Notes under the pieces: model-generated
The model's input: only the letters and a program-made list of their open reading frames with translations
What the model was told of the DNA's origin: nothing
Database searches by the model: none
NCBI GenBank assembly: GCA_009923475.1
Contig: RFTM01000032.1
Coordinates: forward strand, 1 to 10,690
From: Gammaproteobacteria bacterium
Lineage (GTDB): Bacteria > Pseudomonadota > Gammaproteobacteria > Steroidobacterales > Steroidobacteraceae
DNA: 10,690 nt
Direction: 5' to 3'
In this document: piece by piece, positions 5,860 to 10,690 of the stretch
Layout: the number at the start of each line of letters is the position of its first letter
Position numbering within the stretch: the stretch's first letter is position 1
Program-made: the position numbers and the translations under genes

Positions 5860-6963
5860 AGGCGCCGGCCGACGCCGGCTGCGCGTCGCGGTAGGCGCGC
5901 CACAACAGCCACGCCGCCACCGGGTTGGCGACCAGCGACACGAGGGCCATCGACAGGCCGATGCGCGACTCGTCGCCCAGCACATGGTCGGTGACGAAGC
6001 CCACGGCGAAGGGCCCCAGCGTGGCGCCGACCAGCACCAGCGACAATTGGTACCAGGCGCCGAACTGCGCGCGCATGCGGTCGGGTGTGATCGACTGGAC
6101 ATGGGCGCCCGCGGGGCCGGTCGCGGCGCTGCCGAAGAAGAACATGAAGAAGATCACCGCGGCGTGGCCGACCATCGTCGGCATGAAGGGGGCCACGATG
6201 CCGGGCAACAGCAGGCCGAAGCCGCAGCCGGCGAGCACGCGCAGCTTGGCCCGCGGGTCGCCGCGCGACTCGAGGCGGTCCGAGAGCCAACCGCCGATGA
6301 ACGCCCCGAGCAGCCCGCCGAGCACCGCGACCGTGCCGATGGCGAGCGCCGCCTCGCCGATGCCGGCGCCGTACTGGCGACGATAGAGCTCCGGCGTCCA
6401 GATCATGACCGCGAACGCGGTGATGGAGGTGGTGCCGTCACCCAGCCGATCGCGCTGCCGCCGAGCAGGTAGGCGAGCCCCGTGCCTGCGGTGACGCCCG
6501 CGCTGAACACGCCGACGGCGAGCGCGAGGCGCTGCGGCGGGAAATATCCCGCCAGCAGCGAGTACGCGGACGGCGACAGCGTCGCCTCGCCGACGCCGAC
6601 GCCGATGCGGTACAGGAACAGCTGCGCGAACGAGCGGGCGGTGCCGGCCAGCGAGGTCATGAGGCACCAGAGCACGATGCCGGTGGTGACGATCCACTTG
6701 CGGCTGTACCGGTCCGCCCAGCGCGCGATCAGCAGGCCGACCACGCAGTAGAAGATGGCGAACGCGGCGCCGGCCAGCAGGCTGAACGCCGTGTCGGAGA
6801 TGCCGAGGTCGGCCTTGATCGGCTGCACGAGCAGCGAGAGGATCAGCCGGTCGATGAACGAGACGCAGTTGGCGAGGCCGAGCACGGCCACCACGTACCA
6901 CGCATAGACCGGGCGGAAGCGCGGGGGCGCTGCCCCGGCGGGAGGCGCATCGGAAACGGTCAT
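5858..6963 (-). pseudogene. Major facilitator superfamily transporter, broken by an out-of-frame internal deletion
   Basis: Inner-membrane secondary transporter of the MFS, spinster-like in its N-terminal region. The start at 6963 (MTVSDAPPAG...) follows GGGGGA by 7 bases. The first frame encodes helices 1-5, with FIDRLILSLLVQPIKADL in helix 1 and loop motif A variant ARWADRYSRKW, then shifts frame after GGSAIGWVT near 6436 and stops at 6403 (186 aa). From about 6436 the next frame continues with GTTSITAFAVMIWTPELYRR (helix 7) and helices 8-12 to the stop at 5858-5860, another 192 residues. Helix 6 and the cytoplasmic central loop are absent: about 367 residues against roughly 430-450 for the family. 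So the damage is an out-of-frame deletion of perhaps 200-250 bases rather than a one-base slip. It is divergent from the alpha/beta hydrolase. An assembly error is the main alternative. Confidence 0.85.
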
Positions 6964-6979
6964 GGCTTCATCCCCCTGT

Positions 6980-7007
6980 TTGCGCGTGATGGCGGCGGCA
7001 GTATATC
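6980..7007 (+). promoter_or_regulatory. Possible sigma-70 promoter for the alpha/beta hydrolase
   Basis: TTGCGC (6980-6985), 16 bases, TATATC (7002-7007). This is the only AT-rich pocket in the 79-base divergent gap, and it would start transcription about 30 bases before the ATG at 7043. The same TATA pocket could also serve the minus-strand transporter. Judged from pattern only. Confidence 0.35.
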
Positions 7008-7042
7008 TGTCGGTCGGAGGCGACGCGGCGGGGGAGGGCAGG

Positions 7043-8044
7043 ATGGCTTGGCTGTCACGGATCGCGAAGGGGGTGGCGGCGCTGCTGGCGCTTGCGGTGC
7101 TGGCGTTCGGGGTCGCCACGCTGTTCTATCGCGACCACCCGGCCGCGGAGGTCGAGGCCCGTTGGGCGACGCCGCCCTCGCGTTTCACGGTGATCGACGG
7201 TGTCCGCATCCACTACCGCGACGAGGGCAGCGGACCCCCGGTCGTGCTCTTGCACGCGAACTACGCGAGCCTCTTCATGTGGGAGCCTTGGGCGGCGGCG
7301 CTCAAGGACCGCTATCGCGTCATCCGCCTCGACCTGCCGGCGCACGGGCTCACCGGGCCCGACCCCAGCGGCGACTACAGGCTGCAGCGCATCCAGCACC
7401 TGTTCGAGAAGTTCGTGGACGAGCGCGGCCTGCAGCGCTTCGCGGTCATCGGCGCCTCGATCGGCGGCACCGTCGCGATGCGCTACGCCGCCGACCATCC
7501 CGGGCGCATCGAACGCTTGGGGCTCATCAGCCCGGGATCGCTCGAGAAACGGGTGCGCGGTCGCACCACGCCCGCGGCGGTGCCCAAGGCCTTCGATCTC
7601 ATCACGCTCGTGACGCCCAAGGCCCTGACCCGGGCCATGCTGACCAACGACTACGGCGACCCGGCGCGGGTGGGCGATGCAGTGGTCGACGAATGGTGGT
7701 CGATGTGGATGCGTGAGGGCAACCGGTCGGCGATGCTCGGCCTGCTGCGCCAGTACGTCTCGGGCGGCGTCGAGGACAAGATCCGCGCGGTGCGCGCGCC
7801 GGTGCTGCTGATCTGGGGCGAGCGCAACAAGCGCGTGCCCGTCGCGCTCGCCTACGAGACGCGCGACCTGCTCGTCAACTCGCCGGAGGTGAAGCTCGAG
7901 GTGCTGCCCGGCATCGGCCACATGCTGGTGCAGGAAGCCCCGGGGGAGAGCGCGCGCATCGTGCGCGCCTGGCTCGATGCCGGCGTGGCGGCGCCGACGG
8001 CCGCTCCGGCCGCGGTCAGAAGCGCGGCGGCCGCTTCTCCATGA
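7043..8044 (+). CDS. Membrane-anchored alpha/beta-fold hydrolase
   Basis: A 333-residue alpha/beta hydrolase, probably an esterase or related C-C/C-O bond hydrolase. Residues 10-28 (GVAALLALAVLAFGVATLF) form an N-terminal membrane anchor with a basic flank, so the catalytic domain likely faces the periplasm. Family landmarks: VIDGVRIHYRDEGSGPPVVLLHANYAS (residues 50-76; HAN replaces the usual HG of the oxyanion loop), YRVIRLDLPAHGLT, nucleophile elbow VIGASIGGT with S139, cap region at about 165-240, LLIWGERNKRVP (256-266) and the catalytic histidine H293 in PGIGHM. The usual acid aspartate of the GxxD motif is N262 here. The start at 7043 follows GGGGAGG by 5 bases; an upstream in-frame ATG at 6962 overlaps the transporter and would bury the membrane anchor. 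Its last 29 bases overlap the convergent crotonase gene. The substrate is unknown. Confidence 0.92.
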   Translation: MAWLSRIAKGVAALLALAVLAFGVATLFYRDHPAAEVEARWATPPSRFTVIDGVRIHYRDEGSGPPVVLLHANYASLFMWEPWAAALKDRYRVIRLDLPAHGLTGPDPSGDYRLQRIQHLFEKFVDERGLQRFAVIGASIGGTVAMRYAADHPGRIERLGLISPGSLEKRVRGRTTPAAVPKAFDLITLVTPKALTRAMLTNDYGDPARVGDAVVDEWWSMWMREGNRSAMLGLLRQYVSGGVEDKIRAVRAPVLLIWGERNKRVPVALAYETRDLLVNSPEVKLEVLPGIGHMLVQEAPGESARIVRAWLDAGVAAPTAAPAAVRSAAAASP

Positions 8045-8786
8045 AGGCCCGCGCGCCCTCCGCGAATTCGGGCGAGCCGAAGCTCTCGTCGTAGTACCGG
8101 CGTGAGGCCGGGGTCTCTTCGAGCACTCCAGCCGAGATCATGTCGACCACGGCCTTGGCGGCGCGCACCGAGTTGCCGGCGTTGCCGGCGATCTCGCGTG
8201 CGAGCGCATCCGCGCGGGCGGCGAGCGCGTCCGCGGCGACGATCTCGTTGATGAGGCCGAGCCGCAGCGCTTCCTCGGCGCCGATGCGCCGGCCGGTGTA
8301 CAGGATCTCCTTGGCGCGCGAGGGACCGACGAGGTCGTAGAGCCGCTTGGTGTCGGCGAGGCTGTAAGCGAGGCCCAGCTTCGCGGGCGGGATGGCGAAG
8401 AACGCGTCGGGCGAGGCGAGGCGCAGGTCGCAGGCGAGGGCGAGGCCGCAACCGCCGCCGGTGCAGGCGCCGCGGATGATGGCGATGGTCGGCATGGGCA
8501 GGCGCTCCCAGTCGGCCTGGGCGTCGAGCACCACCTGCTGCATGCGCTGCATGCGCGCCGGATCGGAGAGGTTGCGCTGCATCTCGGCGATGTCGGCGCC
8601 GGCGCTGAAGGCGGCGTCGCCCGCGCCCTGCAGCAGCACCACCCGCAGGGTCGGGTCCTGGGCGAGCCGGGACGCCGCATCGCGCAGCCCCTGCCACTCG
8701 GCGCTCGAGAGCGCGTTGCGCTTGTCGGGGCGGTTGATGGTGACTCGCGCGACGGGCGGGTGGATGTCCGTGAGGAGCTCGCTCAT
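8016..8786 (-). CDS. Enoyl-CoA hydratase/isomerase (crotonase) family protein, atypical active site
   Basis: A 256-residue crotonase-fold protein acting on acyl-CoA thioesters in the cytoplasm. The CoA/oxyanion-hole segments are clear: AFSAGADIAEM (residues 59-69) and RGACTGGGCGLALACD (105-120), followed by FFAIPPAKLGLAYSLADTKRL. Full-length hydratases carry catalytic glutamates equivalent to rat Glu144 and Glu164; the aligned positions here are G114 and P134, so ordinary syn-hydration is unlikely. Y141 in LGLAYSL matches the tyrosine of methylmalonyl-CoA decarboxylase-like members (LGVPYNL), which suggests a decarboxylase, isomerase or other crotonase chemistry. The start at 8786 has only a weak Shine-Dalgarno. 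The gene is divergent from the SDR with a 54-base gap. Family call firm; reaction uncertain. Confidence 0.93.
   Translation of the reverse strand: MSELLTDIHPPVARVTINRPDKRNALSSAEWQGLRDAASRLAQDPTLRVVLLQGAGDAAFSAGADIAEMQRNLSDPARMQRMQQVVLDAQADWERLPMPTIAIIRGACTGGGCGLALACDLRLASPDAFFAIPPAKLGLAYSLADTKRLYDLVGPSRAKEILYTGRRIGAEEALRLGLINEIVAADALAARADALAREIAGNAGNSVRAAKAVVDMISAGVLEETPASRRYYDESFGSPEFAEGARAFMEKRPPRF
8018..8038. repeat. 7-7-7 inverted repeat in the overlapping convergent 3' ends
   Basis: AGAAGCG (8018-8024), 7-base spacer, CGCTTCT (8032-8038). It lies inside the 29-base overlap (8016-8044) of the alpha/beta hydrolase and crotonase genes, so both transcripts would fold a hairpin at their 3' ends. 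No T-run follows on either side. It may act as a weak two-way transcription barrier or may be a coding coincidence. Confidence 0.35.
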
Positions 8787-8840
8787 GCCATCATGTTAGC
8801 AGTATCCCCGCACAGCAAGGCCGAGCAGGCCGGGAGCGTC

Positions 8841-9683
8841 ATGGGCATGTATGCAGATCTGAAGGGCAAGGTCGCCGTCGTCACCGGTTCCGGTCGCGCG
8901 AAAGGGCTCGGCGAGGCGATGGCGAAGCGTTTGGCGGCCGAGGGCTGCAAGGTCGTGGTGAGCGACATCGGTGCGCCCCGCGGAGCCGAGATCCCCGAGA
9001 GCGCGATCGGCACCTCGGCCGGCATCGAGGCTGTCGTCGCCGAGATCCGCGCGGCGGGCGGCGATGCCTTCGGTGTGGCCTGCGACGTGCTGGAGGAGGC
9101 GCAGGTCGAGCGCCTGGTCGCCGAGGCCGTGCGCCGCTACGGCCAGCTCGACATCATGGTCAACAACGCGGGCATCGGTTACCTCATGAAGCCGACCGTC
9201 GAGCTCACCCAGGGCGATTGGGACGCGGTGCTCGGCGTGAACCTGCGCGGCGCCTTCTACGGCATCAAGCATGCCGCGCGGCAGATGATCGCGCAGGGCA
9301 AGGGCGGGCGCATCATCAACATCGGCAGCCAGGCCTCCAAGTCGGGGTTCCCGTTCGCCGCGGCCTATGTGGCCTCCAAGCACGGCATGGTCGGCCTCAC
9401 CCGCTCGGCGGCCATCGAGCTCGGTCCGCACGGCATCACGGTCAACACCATCTGCCCGAACCATGTCACCACCGGCCTCGGCGCCTGGCAGAACCAGTTC
9501 TTCAGCGCCGCCACCGGCCGCAGCGAAGAGCAGTACCTCGCCGACATGCGCGCGCGCATCCCGATGGGCCGTCCGGGGCTGCAGGAGGACATCGCCAAGG
9601 CCTGCGCCTTCCTCGCCTCCGAGCAGGCGGCCTACATGACGGGCGAGGCGATGAACGTGTCGGGCGGCGAGGAGTACCACTGA
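8841..9683 (+). CDS. Short-chain dehydrogenase/reductase (SDR), NAD-type
   Basis: A 280-residue classical SDR that oxidises or reduces an alcohol/ketone with a nicotinamide cofactor in the cytoplasm. Cofactor loop TGSGRAKGLG (15-24) is a two-residue-longer variant of TGxxxGxG. D42 at the end of beta-2 (VVVSDIGAP) indicates NAD(H) rather than NADP(H). CDV (81-83), NNAGIG (108-113), N134, S163, Y176 and K180 (YVASK) complete the catalytic set, with the normal 13-residue Ser-Tyr spacing; PNHVTTG and the C-terminal TGEAMNVSGGEEYH fit the family. ATGs at 8841 and 8847 both follow GGGAG (4 or 10 bases). The frame opens further upstream to 8760 but that would overlap the divergent crotonase gene. 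Its stop overlaps the start of the next gene (TGATG), so the two are translationally coupled. Substrate not deducible. Confidence 0.95.
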   Translation: MGMYADLKGKVAVVTGSGRAKGLGEAMAKRLAAEGCKVVVSDIGAPRGAEIPESAIGTSAGIEAVVAEIRAAGGDAFGVACDVLEEAQVERLVAEAVRRYGQLDIMVNNAGIGYLMKPTVELTQGDWDAVLGVNLRGAFYGIKHAARQMIAQGKGGRIINIGSQASKSGFPFAAAYVASKHGMVGLTRSAAIELGPHGITVNTICPNHVTTGLGAWQNQFFSAATGRSEEQYLADMRARIPMGRPGLQEDIAKACAFLASEQAAYMTGEAMNVSGGEEYH

Positions 9684-10534
9684 TGGGCTACGCCTGGCCG
9701 GGCGGCGCGCGTCTCGCGCTCTCCGTGGTCGTCAACGTCGAGGAGGGCGCGGAACTCGGCATCCAGGACGGCGACGCCGGTCCGGAGCCGGTCGACGAGC
9801 TCGGCATCGCGCCCAGGAAGCCGGTGCGCAACTTCGGCAACGAGAGCAACTACGCCTACGGCATCAACGAGGGCGCGCCGCGCGTGCTCGGCCTGCTCGC
9901 GCGCCACGAGGCGCCCGCGACCTTCACCGCGGCCGCGGTGGCGCTGGAGCGTGCGCCCCAGGTGGCGGCGGGCATCGTCGCCGGAGGTCACGAGGTCTGC
10001 GCGCACGGTTGGCGCTGGGTGCAGCAGATGGGCATGTCGGAGGACGACGAGCGCGCGTTCATCCGCAAGGCGGTGTCGAGCATCACGGCGAGCACGGGCA
10101 CGCGGCCCGTGGGTTGGCTGTCGCGCTACCTGCATACCCCGGAGACGCGCCGTCTGCTCGTCGAAGAGGGCTTCGAGTACCACATGGACGACTACAGCCG
10201 TGACGAGCCGTTCATCGACCGCTCGTCCGCCCGCCCCATCGTGGTGTTGCCGTATGCCCTAGACTCCAACGACATGAAGATGTGGAACGCGCCGGCGCTG
10301 ACGCCCCGCGATTGGCTGGCCTATGCCTGCGACACCTTCGACTGGCTGCTGGCCGAGTCGGCGTCGCGGCCTCGCTTGATGTCGCTCGGCGTACACCTGC
10401 GGATCATCGGCCGGCCCGGCCGCATCGGCGCCTTCGAGAAGTTCCTGCAGCATGCCCGCAAGGCCGAGGGCGTGTGGTGGGCGCGCCGTCGCGACATCGC
10501 CGCGCACTACGCGGGGGTCGCGTCGGCCGGCTGA
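9683..10534 (+). CDS. Polysaccharide-deacetylase-fold (NodB-like) protein of the PuuE/allantoinase type
   Basis: A 283-residue NodB-homology protein. Landmarks: SVVVNVEEGAE (14-24) in the position of the deacetylase TFDDG motif, FGNESNYAYG (51-60), GGHEVCAHGWRW (101-112) with H103 and H108, GWLSRYLHTPETRRLLVEEGFEYHMDDYS (144-172), and SLGVHLRIIGRPGRI (234-248). The E20-E21 pair replacing the metal-binding Asp-Asp, and the YHMDDYS and HLRIIGRPGR stretches, are those of PuuE-like allantoinases and their many uncharacterised relatives, which hydrolyse C-N bonds of amides or ureides rather than cell-wall sugars. No signal peptide is present, so it is cytoplasmic. The ATG at 9683 shares its A with the SDR stop. 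It faces an amidase gene only one base away, suggesting sequential cleavage of a nitrogen-containing substrate. A true allantoin role is unlikely without purine genes nearby. Confidence 0.9.
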   Translation: MGYAWPGGARLALSVVVNVEEGAELGIQDGDAGPEPVDELGIAPRKPVRNFGNESNYAYGINEGAPRVLGLLARHEAPATFTAAAVALERAPQVAAGIVAGGHEVCAHGWRWVQQMGMSEDDERAFIRKAVSSITASTGTRPVGWLSRYLHTPETRRLLVEEGFEYHMDDYSRDEPFIDRSSARPIVVLPYALDSNDMKMWNAPALTPRDWLAYACDTFDWLLAESASRPRLMSLGVHLRIIGRPGRIGAFEKFLQHARKAEGVWWARRRDIAAHYAGVASAG

Positions 10535-10535
10535 G

Positions 10536-10690
10536 TCAGGCCGCGACCGGCGGTCTTGCGGCCTCGATGACGGCCGCGATGTCGAGTGCGCGCGCGTCCT
10601 CGCCGCGCGGCGCGAGCACCTGCACGCCGACCGGCAGCGCGCCGGTCGCGCCGCAGGGCACCGAGACCGCCGGCACGGCTGCAGCCGTGC
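10536..10690 (-). CDS. Amidase-signature family enzyme, C-terminal fragment (5' part beyond window)
   Basis: The last 51 residues of a minus-strand gene that enters from the right edge. The visible sequence, TAAAVPAVSVPCGATGALPVG followed by VQVLAPRGEDARALDIAAVIE, is the typical end of amidase-signature (GatA/amidase) enzymes, where a P-x-x-S-V-P-C-G strand is followed by LPVGVQ and a terminal helix. The Ser-cisSer-Lys catalytic triad would lie in the missing N-terminal part. These enzymes hydrolyse amides to acids and ammonia in the cytoplasm. The stop at 10536-10538 lies one base from the stop of the convergent deacetylase-fold gene, with no terminator between them. Confidence 0.87.
   Translation of the reverse strand, partial: TAAAVPAVSVPCGATGALPVGVQVLAPRGEDARALDIAAVIEAARPPVAA

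Noticed and set aside
6403..6445. Programmed ribosomal frameshift in the transporter
   Set aside because: No slippery sequence is seen, and a frameshift would not restore the missing helix 6 and central loop; a deletion explains both.
6962..7042. Upstream ATG start at 6962 for the alpha/beta hydrolase
   Set aside because: It overlaps the transporter start, lacks a Shine-Dalgarno and would add 27 residues before a good membrane anchor; the ATG at 7043 has GGGGAGG at the right distance.
5858..7119. Long Arg/His-rich frames on both strands in the transporter region
   Set aside because: They lack hydrophobic helices and domains and are shadows of the broken MFS gene.
8760..8840. Upstream ATG start at 8760 for the SDR
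   Set aside because: It lies inside the divergent crotonase gene and precedes a normal SDR N-terminus that begins at 8841 or 8847.
9218..9682. Extended upstream reading of the deacetylase frame through the SDR gene
   Set aside because: That stretch is a shifted-frame shadow of the SDR; the TGATG junction and family N-terminus fix the start at 9683.
1..10690. CRISPR arrays, tRNA/rRNA genes, insertion sequences, attachment sites
   Set aside because: I saw no regularly spaced repeats, RNA-gene signatures, transposase or integrase motifs or terminal inverted repeats.

Overview
The window is GC-rich, tightly packed, leader-rich proteobacterial chromosome with no RNA genes, CRISPR arrays or insertion sequences that I can see. 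The long TonB-dependent receptor with the 'EEVVVTARKREENLQDV' type of TonB box, next to a Rieske oxygenase, a DUF1838 protein and CoA/short-chain-dehydrogenase genes, is typical of catabolic gammaproteobacteria or sphingomonad-like alphaproteobacteria. That placement is inferred from gene style, not from a phylogenetic marker. No gene-free stretch exceeds 300 bases; the longest is 228 bases (1842-2069) and is rich in inverted repeats.

Layout: (1) 1-1134, minus strand, a nearly complete Rieske non-heme iron oxygenase alpha subunit whose C-terminus runs off the left edge. (2) A 167-base divergent region with three inverted repeats, then an unrecognised 179-aa gene on the plus strand (1302-1841). 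(3) A plus-strand DUF1838 gene with a twin-arginine-like signal (probable TTG start at 2070), followed by a 909-aa TonB-dependent outer-membrane receptor (3052-5781) that ends in a clear rho-independent terminator. Both genes are preceded, 15-17 bases before their starts, by an inverted repeat sharing the right half CGACCGCAAAC. (4) A minus-strand major-facilitator transporter (5858-6963) broken by an out-of-frame internal deletion that removes about one transmembrane helix and the central loop. (5) Divergent from it, a membrane-anchored alpha/beta hydrolase (7043-8044), whose 3' end overlaps a convergent crotonase-fold gene (8016-8786) that lacks both classical catalytic glutamates. (6) A short-chain dehydrogenase (8841-9683) translationally coupled to a PuuE-like polysaccharide-deacetylase-fold protein (9683-10534), facing the C-terminus of an amidase-signature enzyme (10536-10690).

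Taken together this looks like part of a peripheral catabolic island: outer-membrane uptake (TonB receptor), inner-membrane transport (now broken), oxygenation (Rieske), C-N or ester bond hydrolysis (alpha/beta hydrolase, deacetylase-fold enzyme, amidase), alcohol/ketone oxidation (SDR) and CoA-ester processing (crotonase). The substrate cannot be read from the sequence. The most distinctive observations are the shared inverted-repeat element in front of DUF1838 and the receptor, possible tiny coupled reading frames in both of those leaders, the unusual active sites of the crotonase and alpha/beta hydrolase, and four cysteine pairs in the receptor barrel.
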